Shown piece after piece: positions 1 through 10,097 of a DNA stretch of 64,000 nt. Under the pieces are notes generated by a model that was not told the DNA's origin, did not search any database, and saw only the letters and a program-made list of their open reading frames with translations. Both the position numbers and the translations under genes were made by a program. Position 1 is the stretch's first letter. Each line of letters opens with the position of its first letter. Origin of the DNA: Manihot esculenta (taxonomy: Eukaryota > Streptophyta > Magnoliopsida > Malpighiales > Euphorbiaceae); the NCBI RefSeq assembly GCF_001659605.2, contig NC_035168.2:7372058-7436057 (forward strand), in the 5' to 3' direction.

Positions 1-518
1 CATATAGAAATAAATATGGAGATAAAGGATCCCTTTGTTTGAGCCTGCTGCATGGCGAAAAAGGCATAGTCAAAACTCCATTAACTAGAGCAGAAAACTT
101 CATTGTAGTAACACAATGCATTAGTAATTACACCACTTAGGTCAGCAAAACTCAATTGTTGTAGTACCTATTACAAAAAGGACCACTACACTTTATCATA
201 TACCTTAGCATATCCAGCTTAACTGCCATGGGATGAGATTTATTGCAGGAATTTCTGAGATAATGAAAAGCTTCATTAGCAATGATAATGTAATCCTGTA
301 TAGCATGATTTGAAATAAAAGCGGCTTGGTCTTGTGAAATAAGGGAATTCATCTACGACTTCAATCGATTAACTAGAATCTAAGAAATAACTTTATAAAT
401 AAAATTACAAAGGCTAATCAATTGATATTGAGATAAATTAACTAGAGTAGCACATTTTAAAATGAGAATAATATTAGTTCTATTAATTTCCTTCAACAAA
501 CAACCCCTGGTATAAAAG
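1..518 (-). pseudogene. L1-like LINE reverse transcriptase fragment (fingers/palm)
   Basis: Read on the minus strand this is the reverse-transcriptase region of a plant L1-type non-LTR retrotransposon, which would copy its own RNA at a nicked target. Recognisable blocks, in order from 518 down to 1, are KEINRTNIILILK, the ISLCNFIYKVIS block, ILVNRLKS, LISQDQAAFISN with AIQDYIIIANEAFHYL, and at the window edge RLKQRDPLSPYLFLY, a variant of the usual (I)RQGDPLSPYLF motif. Several in-frame stops (one after KVIS, one before MNSLIS) and frame changes make it a pseudogene. The catalytic YADD block would lie beyond the left edge. It continues at 2257 after the solo LTR and again at 29404 after element A, so it is the oldest layer visible here. 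The family is assigned from these motifs only. Confidence 0.85.
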
Positions 519-2251
519 TGATAGAACATATTTTAGTCCATTTTATCTTGATATTATTGATGATTATTTACATGATTTCTGCTTAATTTAGTGCTCTTGA
601 CATTATTTTGCAGAAAATGGTGAAAAATGACATTTTGGAGAAAATACCCTTAAAACTGTCTTAAATGGAGCAAAGGAGAGCAAGCCTGCCAAGTTGGAAT
701 CAAGTGAAGCTAAATAAGGAAAGTTCTAAATAAGGAAAGTGGCAAAGAAGGAAAGAACAATTAGCCAAACCAATTTGAAATTCAAATTTCAAAACTCCAA
801 GTAGCCTTTTCCTTATTCAAGAAGCCAAGTCTCAAATTGCCATATATGAAGAGCCAAATAAGGAAAGTATTTTGAAATTTAAATCTTCAAGATTCATATT
901 CAAATTTTAAATTTCAAAATCCAGCTTATTAAGGAAGCTAAATCCAAAGATCACATGCTTGCCACCTCATGCCTTGCACATTCAAAATTCAAATTGCAAA
1001 GGAGGCTCCACCTTCCTTATTAGTGCATGGGCGGCAAGGAGAGTGTAAAGGCAAGTCTTAGGCACCTTGGGCAGCATCTTGAAGACACTTGGGCAGCAAG
1101 CAAAGACCAAAAGACCCACTCTTGCAAGAGCCACACATGCCACACGCCTCCCTCCTTCACACATGTGCATGGGCGACAACACTTGAAGACCAAGGGCAAT
1201 GTGGGAAGCCTCTTAAAAACGTGGATAGCCTCTTGAAACCCTAAGATAGCACCTCAAGACATATATAAACTCTTCTAAAGGCCAGCCACAAAAGGAGAGA
1301 ACATCTTCACCATTCGGCCAAGCAAGGAAGGCGCACCAAGGCTTCTCCTCTCAATTTGGTTCCCTTTTTCCATCTTCTCTTCTTGTTTTTTATTTTTGTT
1401 TCAGCCATGAGTGGCTGAAACCTTTTATTCTAGTTGAAGATTGGTTGAAACTAAGTTTGTTTTATGGATTGTGAGATCTGAACATAAACTATTTGTCTTT
1501 GATTTGTTCAATATTCATACAATTTGGTGCTTGAATTCTATTATTACTTTGTTGTTTTGATCAGATTGGCCACTTGATTCTTGATTGCAAGGTAATTGAT
1601 TGTTAGTTTGGATAATTTTTAGTCCGTAATTGCCGAAATTATTCAAACATAAGAACACTTGGTGTAACAATGATCTAGCAACATCTCTATGCGTTTGGAT
1701 AGCTAGGATTGGATCTCTCTATTTCTTCATGCAATTGACAATTATTTTGATGCCTAAGGCCCAAGGACGTTCCTTGGCAATTTTTTAATTAGTAATTGAT
1801 TAGAGGACGTTCCCTAATTGATTTAATCATAAGGAGAGACATGGTAGTGAGAAGCGTTTTCCATCTCCATAACTAATCTATTGAATCAATCAAGAGAACA
1901 TAAGTTTCAATGATCAATCCAAACAACCAAAGTGGATCCATCTCTTCAACTAGACCTTTCTCATATTGAATTTTCCTTTTATTTAATTACTTGCTCATTT
2001 AATTGCTTTCAGTAGTTTGCTAATCAAATCAATCTCAAAACCCTCCTTTTTACTTTTATTGCACTTTACTTTAGTTTCGCTTTCAGTTACTTGCTTTCAG
2101 TTTCTCATTCAGTTAATTCTCTTGGTCTTGTTGAGAAAAATAGATAAGTTTTCAATTCTCTGTGGATTCGATCCTTTACCACTATCTGCAGTTGTAAGAT
2201 TGTTGATAACCGAAAATGTTATTTTTGACTGGATTCGACAACCGCGAGTCA
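519..2251 (+). mobile_element. Solo LTR, Athila/Tat-like family related to F
   Basis: This is a 1733-bp solo LTR beginning TGATAGAACAT and ending CGCGAGTCA, flanked by 5-bp direct repeats AAAAG (514-518 and 2252-2256), inside the LINE. It is related to the F LTRs: both have a TTTAGCC/TTTAGTCC head, a TATA region, a shared stretch reading ATGAGTGGCTGAAAC / ATGAGTGGCTAAAC about 140 bp after the TATA box, a CAAGGACGTTCCTTGGCAA block, and an end reading TTTTTGAC-GG-TTCGACAA. There is no primer-binding site after it and no second LTR, so unequal recombination has probably removed the internal part. The small ORFs inside it look fortuitous. Confidence 0.85.
1262..1269 (+). promoter_or_regulatory. 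TATA box of the solo LTR
   Basis: TATATAAA lies at the position equivalent to TATAAAAG in the F LTRs, upstream of the pyrimidine-rich stretch and the conserved ATGAGTGGCT block. It is a probable U3/R promoter by analogy. Confidence 0.55.
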
Positions 2252-2256
2252 AAAAG

Positions 2257-2708
2257 GTACAAACCATATTACACAAATTAAGTGCAACTAAATCCTTATT
2301 ACTCTAATAAAATAAACTTGAGAAACTATCGAAACTAGGAGCTTTATTGTTGCTCAACTCAAAGACTACTTTTGTAACCTCATTATCAGATAAAAATGCT
2401 AAAATCGCTGCATTTATCTTATCCATGACTAATTAGGGAAGAAGGCTAACCACTTTACTACTGTCAAAAAGTTGTCGAGCACTATGCACCTACTGAAAGA
2501 AAATCTCAAACTAGAGACTATATTGCAGACTCACCTTCAACTCACCAACAAGAATCATTTTGTAGTCTACCAATAACATTACATTCTCTCTTTTGTAAGG
2601 TGGTAGAATAAAAAAATTTTGAATTACGATTATCTTCCTGCAACCATTGCACTTGAGATCTCTGTTTCCAGTGAAGCTCGTTGAATTACCGTAAATCAGC
2701 ATCCAAAG
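2257..2708 (-). pseudogene. LINE fragment, region upstream of and into RT
   Basis: This continues the LINE of 1-518 across the solo LTR. On the minus strand it shows HWKQRSQVQWLQEDNRNSKFFYSTTLQKRE, the connecting block before RT in plant L1 elements. Nearer the solo LTR comes EVTKVVFELSNNKAPSFDSFSSLFY, a variant of the N-K-A-P-G-P-D-G-F-x-x-L-F-Y block, then VCTFYTRGCLLKEIN, which runs into 518. Stop codons interrupt the frame. Its last five bases, CAAAG (2704-2708), are the target-site copy of element A and recur at 29399-29403. Confidence 0.85.
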
Positions 2709-3065
2709 TGTAATACCCGGCTAGACTCCGGTATCGGAATTTCTACCGTCCGGTGGAATCCCGGGTGTCGGAGACCTCTAAAAGGGTAAAATCATGTTTT
2801 GTAAAATGTTTTAATGTATTTTATGTTTTTAAGTTAGAAGGAAAATGAGTTTTTGCATGAAAATAGTCTTGGAGGAAAACTCAGGTTCGGCCGCCGAACC
2901 TCAAGTTCGGCCGCCGAACATGCATGCACTTCGGGAGTGCCTTAGGCCCCCGAAAGCATAAGTGAGGGAAGTCCAGGTTCGGCCGCCGAACCTTATGTTC
3001 GGCCGACGAACATGGCATGCATGCGGAGGCACGTTCGGCTCCCGAATGTGGCCTGGCCAGCCACC

Positions 3066-3072
3066 TATAAAG
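3066..3072 (+). promoter_or_regulatory. TATA box, element A 5' LTR
   Basis: TATAAAG in the context CCACCTATAAAGGGG follows the upstream palindrome cluster. The same CCACCTATAAA context occurs in B and C and a CTATAAAA/CTATAAGA variant in D, E and G, marking the U3/R promoter of this superfamily. Confidence 0.7.
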
Positions 3073-4198
3073 GGGTCCCTTAGCCGAAATGGGCGAGCTT
3101 TTCTCCCCATTGTCGGCCAAGGTGAGCTCTCCGCCATCCTTCGCCGATTTCAAGTTTCTTCCTCCAAATCTTCCTGGATTTTCACAAGTTTTCACTTTGT
3201 TTTGAAGATTTTCGAGTATAAAGCAAGTTTTGGAGCTTTGAGGTTCAAGAAACTCAATCTCTCCCATCTCCGAGCTAGGGTCGTTTTCCTCTCGATCTTC
3301 AAGAGGTAAGGGCCGATCTTGAGCTCACTATATGTTTTAAACAAGTTTAAGTTGATTCTTGGGGTAGAAATGCATGCTTAGGTTAGTTGAGCTTTGTTAG
3401 GTTTTGGGTTGTGTTTATGTATAATGTAGGTTGCTGAGTTGCTTTTGATGTGTTGTAGTTGGGGTTTAAGATAGTTTGAAGCCCCTAGGAGCTTATGTAT
3501 GTGTTTATGCTTGTTTTGGTTGAGTGGTATGCATGATTGAAGGTTTGGGAGGCATGGGAGCATGTGTGAGCCGAGTTTCTGCCCTTTTGGCAGAAACCAG
3601 GTTCGGCAGCCGAAGGACTTTCGGCCGCCGAACCTGCCTGGGAGGCAAGCCTTTCGGCTGCCGAAGCATGCCCCCGAAAATGGACTTTCGTCTCTGGAAG
3701 GCACTTTCGGCCGTCGAAGGTGCCACCGAACCTGCCTGACTTTCGGCTCTGGAGGGACTTTCGGCCGCCGAACCTGCCGCCAAAAGTGCCCTGTTCAGCC
3801 TTCCTTTGCATGTTTTGCATGATTGTTTTGAGGTGTTTTAGGGGGTTTTTGGGGGATGTTTTTAGAGTCATGTTCTAGTTGTTTGGTCCCTCATTTGAGT
3901 CCACCTGTGTAGGTTCAGACCCGAGGAACCGGGGACCCCAGCAGTGAGTCAGCTGCTTCAGTCATTGTCAGAGCTAGCTGAGGTGAGTAGAATAAACCTT
4001 TACGTTTTAAGGCGAATAAATTATAAAGTTGAGCATGTTCATGCATCATAAATGCCATGTGATCATTTAGGTTGTTTGCATTAGAATTCACGAATATTTT
4101 GCATTGCATTTTATGATGTTGATGCGGATTGGTTATTGAATGATCCTTTAGTCCTCATATGATATGATATGATGATGATACGGCATGATATGGTATGG

Positions 4199-4345
4199 AA
4201 GTCCGGTTGACCCATTCTACGTCCCGGCACTATGTAAGAGAAAGACCGGTTGACCTATTCTACGTCCCGGCACCTTGGAATGTTCTGATATGTTATGTTT
4301 AAGAGAAAGACCGGTTGACCCATTCTACGTCCCGGCACTTTGGAA
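4199..4345 (+). repeat. LTR minisatellite, element A
   Basis: Three imperfect units share the core CCGGTTGACCCATTCTACG followed by TCCCGGCAC, spaced about 40-80 bp. The 3' LTR of A has only two units (about 28662-28757), which accounts for the 43-bp length difference between the LTRs. Elements C, D, E and G carry a different minisatellite at the equivalent position. Confidence 0.75.
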
Positions 4346-4983
4346 TGTAGAGGACTATTGGTGACAATACCATCCTTGATGTGACTTGTTGTGATGTGTT
4401 GCATTACATGAGAGCATGAGATTTTAAATGTTCTATTATTCTGCTCACTGGGCTCTAGTAGCTCACCCCTCTCCCTAATCCCCCAGGTTTGCAGGTACGG
4501 GCTAGGCAGAGAAGTCAAGATGAATGAAGTCTTGTGTATGTAATAGTTAGAATGTGGACATGATAAATTGTAAAATGATGTAAAAGTTATGAATAGTTAT
4601 GTCATGTAAATGTTGATTCTGAGATTGAGGTTTAGAAGTTGTGCTTGACCGAGTTTATATAGTAATCCCTTTTGTAAACATGATCTATGTTTTATGATGC
4701 TTATGTTCTACCAAGCTTGTGTATGATGAGATACCCCATTGGAGCATTTGGTTAGAGCTCCAGTGTGAAATTTATGTTTATGTTTATGTAAATGCTTATG
4801 TGCATGCACAGGTTGAGCTTGGTAAAAGAAAAGAAAAGTTCAAATTTTTATGTATGCTGTTGATCATGTATGGGATTAAACAGGTTTATAGGACGTATGT
4901 CAGGCTTGCTACGGGTCCCGGCGGCCTTATGCCGATCTGGATCCTAGCGCCGGTAGCGGTCCGATTTTCGGGTCGTTACAGAA

Positions 4984-4995
4984 TGGTATCAGAGC
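4984..4995 (+). promoter_or_regulatory. Primer-binding site, element A
   Basis: TGGTATCAGAGC starts three bases after the LTR end. It is complementary to the 3' end of initiator methionine tRNA, the usual primer of plant chromoviruses, and marks the minus-strand DNA start. Confidence 0.9.
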
Positions 4996-5251
4996 CCTAG
5001 GTTCATATGGTCGGACCTAGAGTGTCGGGCTCATAGATGTTATAGAAGGTCAAGCACAATAGGAAAATCATGTCCACTAGGATAGGATAAAGAGTCTTGT
5101 CTTGAATGATGATGTGAAATGCCATGAGTATATGCATATGCATTAATGATATGTTATGATATGTGATGTATGTGATGCGGGTTCATGTGTTTCCACATGA
5201 ACCATTTGATGCTAATGTTTATATGATGTGTACTGTTTTTCAGAAAACAGG

Positions 5252-5336
5252 ATGAGAGGAACTCGTCGATCTGCACGATTGACTGGAGTACCACCTGAGG
5301 ATGAGGGCACGAGCGTCCGTCCTCCTGCATTGCCTA
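5252..5336 (+). pseudogene. gag: Element A gag, N-terminal fragment (split by B)
   Basis: The ATG at 5252 opens [19 protein letters not shown], the same gag N terminus as in C (21717) and G (48160). Coding stops after 28 codons because element B is inserted in the proline-rich region. The frame resumes beyond B at 12759, and GCCTA (5332-5336 and 12754-12758) is duplicated. A CAG acceptor-like site lies a few bases before the ATG. Confidence 0.85.
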
Positions 5337-7999
5337 TGTAACAGCCCGGAAACCGGTACCCCTCTTGTAACGGCCCCAAACTGCTCGGCACTAGGATCCA
5401 GATCGGCTTAAGGCCGCCGGGACCCGTAGTAAGCCTCTATACATCCTGAACTCTAGGTATAATCCCGTGCATGATCAAGCTTTTTCATAAAACTTAGGCT
5501 TTGGTCTCATAAAAACCTTTAAACTTGTTTTCCTTACCTCAGCTTGACCTATGCATGAAAACATAGAACCTCATACCAAAAGGGTCATCAAGCTTGCTTT
5601 AAAACATATCCGCCTTGGGTCAAGGGATTGGAACCCTTTCTTCCCTCACGGGCCATTCAAAACTCATAACATTTAAAACATTTTCTCAAGATCATGCATA
5701 ACAAAAAGGATTAACCAACACTCAAGGCAAAGCACAATTCTACAATTCTATACATCTCATGCTACAACACATGGCATATCTATACTTTTCTTAACTTGGC
5801 TCTATCTCTTTATAACATTACTCTTTCTATTCTTTCATATCCCTTACATATATGAGGACCATACATCAAGTCCATCTAACATGTCCATATATCATCATGT
5901 CCATAACTAAGCTATACAAGCATATAAAGCATTCATAGCATTACATAACATATCGTCTCTTTACAACTTACATTACATATACATACAACATCTCTTGTAC
6001 ATAAACAATACACAACTAAGCTATTACAATCAAACATGGCAACCCATGCTTGAACCTCTTCTTTCCCCATAGCTTACTCTGACTGAACTCTGGCTTACTT
6101 ACTCTGGCCCTGCAAAACTGGGGTTAAGGGAATGGGGTGAGCTACAAGAGCCCAGTGAGTAGAAACAGAGAAAACAGTTCATTAATTTCATGCTCTCATG
6201 AAATGCGTCATAACACAAAGAAATCACATAACTTGGTCCGTCTCGGGGTTCATGCAGATAAATATTCCCCACGGACTGTTTTTGAGAGTTCCTTTCTTTG
6301 CTAGCATCCTTTACTCTCAAGGATTAGACATGACCTCAAAAATCCCTCTGTCGGTGCCCGGCTCCCCCAAAGGAGCTCACACAGGACTTTCACATACATG
6401 ACAGGGTGCCTAGTCCACAGAGAGCTCACAAGGACTTTCCTATATGTACTTGTCCGGCTCTCAAAAGACTCACCCAAGACCCAATGACAGATATGGGCTA
6501 TTGAAGTCGCCTTGGTCCAAACCTCCTGAATCAACATCAAATAATGCAATGCGCCATATTCGTGAAACTAGTGCAATCAATCCTATTATATGTAATCATG
6601 ATGCATGAGCATGCTTTAGGCATTTGATTTTCTTACAATAAAAGATTTGGTTTAGTTCTACTCACCTGAAGCCACTGCTCAACAAACTCAGGGTCAACTA
6701 GCACTGAAGCTAGACACCTCTCCTCAGGTCCAATCCTACACAGATGGACTCACATGAGGTACTAAACACATTCTAACAACTCATAAGCAACTACCCAAAA
6801 ACCCCTCTAAACATCACTAAAACATGCATAGAAAACAGCCATGAAAAGGCTGGACAGGCACTTTCGGCGGCACCTTCGGCGGCCGAACCCTCTCTCCAGA
6901 GACGAAACTCGGGTACCTTCGGCGGCACCTTCGGCGGCCGAACCCTCTCTCCAGAGACGAAAGTCAGGCACTTTCGGCGGCCGAACATTACCTTCGGCGG
7001 CCGAAAGTCTGCTTTCAAGCTAAAACTCAACTTTCGGGGGCAAGGTTAGGCGGCCAAACCATGCATCCAAAGGCACGTTCGGCGGCCGAAACCACCTTCG
7101 GCGGCCGAACCTGAGTTCATCAGAACTCAGCCTTTGCACACCAGCCTCCAAAACCTTCCAAACAGCCCAAACCTCACATACTCTCTCCCAAGCATGCATA
7201 CACACTCCCACAAGCATAGAGAGCAAAGAAACTAGCTTAAACTCCTCAACACATCATCACATAACATACATTGGGCATAAAACCCACATAAACCCTTAAC
7301 ATGCATATCTACCCATTCCAACATAAAACCTTCATAAAACTTACTTAAAACTTCATGAAAACTCAAGGGAAACAAAGATCTACACTTACCTCTTGAAGAT
7401 CAAGGGTTGGTGCGATCCCTAACTCGGAGGTGTGGAGAATCCAAGCTCCAAAAGCTCCAAGCTCCCAAAACTTCTATTTTAGCTTCAAAACTTCAAACCA
7501 AGGGTAGATTTTATGAAAACTTGAGGGATTTTGAAGAAAAGACATACAAACAACCAAGGGAGGGCATACACTCACCTGAGCTCGGGAATGGGGAGAAAAC
7601 TCGCCCATTTCCGATCTGAGGGCTCTTTATAGGTGGCCTGGTCATCAACCTTCGGCAGCCTAACGTGCCCCCTAACCTCATGCATGTTCGGCGGCCGAAC
7701 CTCACTTTCGGCGGCCGAACCTTGGCTTGCTCCCACAAGACTTTCGGAGGCCAAAGGCGCTCCCGAAGCCTTCACATGTTCGGCGGCCGAACTTCACTTT
7801 CGGCGGCCGAACCTGGCAAACGCCTCCTTGGTCTTTCTCTTCAAAAACTCAACTCTTTTCTATTTAAAACCATAAAACACTTAAAAACACTTTAGAAAAC
7901 CTTTTAGAAAACCCTTGCCATACCCCTCAAAGAGGATCCGACACCCGAGATTCCACCGGACGGTAGGAATTTCGATGTCTGAACGAGCGGGGTCTTACA
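5337..7999 (-). repeat. Element B 3' LTR (2663 bp, left copy)
   Basis: On the plus strand it starts TGTAACAGCCCGG and ends GGGTCTTACA; the element reads right to left. It contains the palindromes TTCGGCGGCCGAA in two clusters (about 6865-7110 and 7662-7815). It also has a TATA box on the minus strand near 7626-7631 and a donor-like AGAG/GTAAGT on the minus strand near 7385-7390. No coding sequence is credible. Confidence 0.92.
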
Positions 8000-8037
8000 T
8001 TCTTCCCCCCTTACAGAACATTCGTCCCCGAATGTTC
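8000..8037 (-). promoter_or_regulatory. Polypurine tract and adjoining hairpin, element B
   Basis: On the minus strand a purine run (AAGGGGGGAAGAA-like, complement of 8000-8012) directly abuts the 3' LTR, as expected for plus-strand priming. Beside it lies a perfect hairpin (8016-8037) with a 9-nt stem GAACATTCG, loop GGGA and the complementary arm. The same hairpin is found in A, C, D, E and G. Confidence 0.85.
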
Positions 8038-8955
8038 AAACAAAAACACACAAACAAAACCTCAAACTTGCGCTTGAACGCCACAAGCTTCTGCTGCGCT
8101 ACTCTGATCCTTCTCTTCTTCTTCCTTCACTGATCTTGCTCTTCTCTTCTGCTTTCTTTTCTACTCTTACTCTTCTCTGCTATACTCTTACTCTTTACTC
8201 TACCACTAACCTCTTCTCTAAGCTTCACAACCTAAAACCGAATCTCAGATCTAGGAAAACAACCGACTCTTGTTAGCTGATCCCGTAGATCATCAATCCA
8301 AGGTAGAGGTTACCTACTCCCAGTAGTAACCCTGCACAACTGCTGACAGTCGCTACAAGGGTTCAAGGATCCATCCTTCCTTTCCCTCACAACGCTGGAG
8401 CGTTCCAGGGTGAGGTACTGGGTCGAATAAAAACCCTTGTCTACCAAGCACTCCACTGCTCCTACACTCCTCCTATAACTTTACAGGTACCATCCTGTAA
8501 GGAAAGAGAAATGGTTCTGGTACCAAGTACCACCTCTAAACCAAACTCTACCTTCCAGACCGATGGTAAACCTGACACTAGCCTGAAACCTCTGAACACT
8601 CGCTCTATCTATGGCACTAGGGCTGGTTCCTAGACCTGCCTACTCAGCTCACGAACCCGAGCTAGAACTCTCTACTAACCACTCCTATACACTCTACGAG
8701 CCTGACAGCTGACATCAAACTTCTAGGCATCCTACACGATCCCCTCTGGAACCTACCTCGGATCCATCTTGAACTGTGATCCTGACTACCTTGCGCTGCA
8801 GACGCAGATAGCATTAGCACCACAAGTAGAAAACCAATCCATTCCCCGAATGACATCCAGACACTCAAGTCTAGGACCTCAAAATCGGGTGGAAGGCATC
8901 TACTCTCAATGACACTGGACTGATCCTCTGCTCAGATGAATCCTACCCGGGTCTA
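8038..8955 (-). pseudogene. Element B pol remnants
   Basis: No open frame survives. On the minus strand between about 8500 and 8250 scraps resemble the start of RT in the sister elements (a YRMVPVKL-like block matching [11 protein letters not shown], a GFLFDP-like block, and a shadow of the [13 protein letters not shown] region). Stops and frame shifts are dense. Integrase and RNase H are not recognisable, so most of pol has been deleted. Confidence 0.6.
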
Positions 8956-9588
8956 TTAACCCAAAGAGAACACTCTACACCCAGAAGCTATCAATTCAAC
9001 CGTCTGAGGGCTCCTAGAGCAACGAACAAGAACACACCAGAGGTACAAAACACACACATCAGAACACGAACAAGTGAGTGTACCTGGCACCACTGTGTCC
9101 GATGTGTCTGCTCCTCTTCCTTGCTCACTGGTCTGAGCCACATTACTTGGAGCTAACCGCTGGGACCGTATCATCCTGGGTGCAGTAGGACACTCACGTG
9201 CTATGTGCCCCTCCTGTCCGCACCTATAAAAAGCTGTTGTCCCATAACGGCAGACTCCCTTGTGCGACCTTCCGCACCTCATACATCTTGTAGTGCCTCG
9301 ACCAGAACTCGAACCATCTTCAGCATCTAGCCTAAACCTCTTCCACAGCCTACCCTCTCTAGTCTTGCCCCATTGCTTAGGGGTTCTGGTTCTTCCCCAC
9401 TTTCTACCTCTCTTGGCAGCTGTACTCAGCATGGAGAGATCAACTTCCCCTGAACTTGAACTCTCAGAATCCTTAGATTCTCTCATGCAGTCCTCATCCA
9501 TATTCACTTGCACACCTATCTCCCTCCTCTGCACCATTCCATCCCACTCAGATGGATCTGACTCCATAGAGCTCCTAGCACCTTGCAT
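8956..9588 (-). CDS. Nucleocapsid-only gag ORF of element B
   Basis: A 210-codon frame is read from the ATG at 9588-9586 (MQGARSSMES...), chosen because it matches the gag start position of the sister elements and lies about 10 nt after an acceptor-like TTTCAG. The N-terminal third is acidic, then a basic stretch (KRGRKWGRTRTPKQWGKTREGRLWKRF). Near residues 120-150 come the two cysteine blocks of Tekay gag: CMRCGRSHKGVC, then the CCHC knuckle [13 protein letters not shown] whose first cysteine is shifted or lost (FYRC). The capsid region present in A, C and G, with its REWFK...FANEF and ELLPFAG blocks, is absent. The last 50 residues run into decayed protease sequence. It could still bind RNA; whether it is translated is unknown. 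Confidence 0.6.
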   Translation of the reverse strand: MQGARSSMESDPSEWDGMVQRREIGVQVNMDEDCMRESKDSESSSSGEVDLSMLSTAAKRGRKWGRTRTPKQWGKTREGRLWKRFRLDAEDGSSSGRGTTRCMRCGRSHKGVCRYGTTAFYRCGQEGHIARECPTAPRMIRSQRLAPSNVAQTSEQGRGADTSDTVVPGTLTCSCSDVCVLYLWCVLVRCSRSPQTVELIASGCRVFSLG

Positions 9589-10097
9589 CTCAGCTTGTCT
9601 GAAACACAACAGGCACACAAGCACACATAAGCATCACATCATATCATATGGTCCATGACAAACACATGAACTCACAACACATAGCATAGCATCATATCAT
9701 ATGGTCCACGTGATGAACACATGACCCCTCATGCAACATATATCATGGATGAACCTGTCACCTACAGCCTACAACATAGCAGAACATGCCATGACCAACT
9801 GTGCCAAGGGCCACTCTTGGTCGCTCAGCTCATCTCATATCAGTACATATCATGCCATCTCGCAGCTAAGGGACTATCAACATCCATAATACAACATAAA
9901 TGCACATGCATCACACATGGCATTACACATCATCAAGCAAGACAGGACTCCTCATCCTATCCTAGTGGACATGATCTTACTCTTAATCTTTCTTAATGTG
10001 CTTGCCTCACTAACATCTAGCACAACCTCTTTCCGATGTCTGAGCATCTTCGCATCAAAGCACCGTACTCTTGAGGAACCTATGCTCTGATACCAAC
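9589..10097 (-). other. Element B leader with PBS and acceptor-like site
   Basis: On the minus strand this runs from the end of the 5' LTR to the gag-like ATG. The PBS, TGGTATCAGAGC on the minus strand (10084-10095), fits initiator Met tRNA. A pyrimidine-rich GTGTTTCAG acceptor-like site sits at 9599-9600 just before the ATG. The rest is AT-rich leader without a recognised gene. Confidence 0.7.

Larger units (their letters stand above)
2709..4980 (+). repeat. Element A 5' LTR (2272 bp)
   Basis: The LTR runs from TGTAATACCCGG to GGTCGTTACA. It holds an upstream cluster of TTCGGCCGCCGAA-type palindromes (about 2884-3022), a TATA box at 3066, a splice-donor-like AGAG/GTAAG at 3306, and a second palindrome cluster (about 3598-3785). 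A minisatellite with a TTCTACGTCCCGGCAC core lies at about 4199-4345, and the terminal GC-rich block just before the end. No genuine coding sequence is seen; the ORFs come from the palindromes. Confidence 0.93.

Noticed and set aside
152..352. 66-codon ORF as a host gene
   Set aside because: It matches the LINE RT block (LISQDQAAF, IIIANEAFHYL) and sits in a longer degenerate RT reading.
2881..3871. Many overlapping ORFs on both strands in the LTRs with RRPN, FGGRT and SAAE repeats
   Set aside because: They are translations of the TTCGGCCGCCGAA palindromes, which lack stops in several frames. They change between copies and have no gene context.
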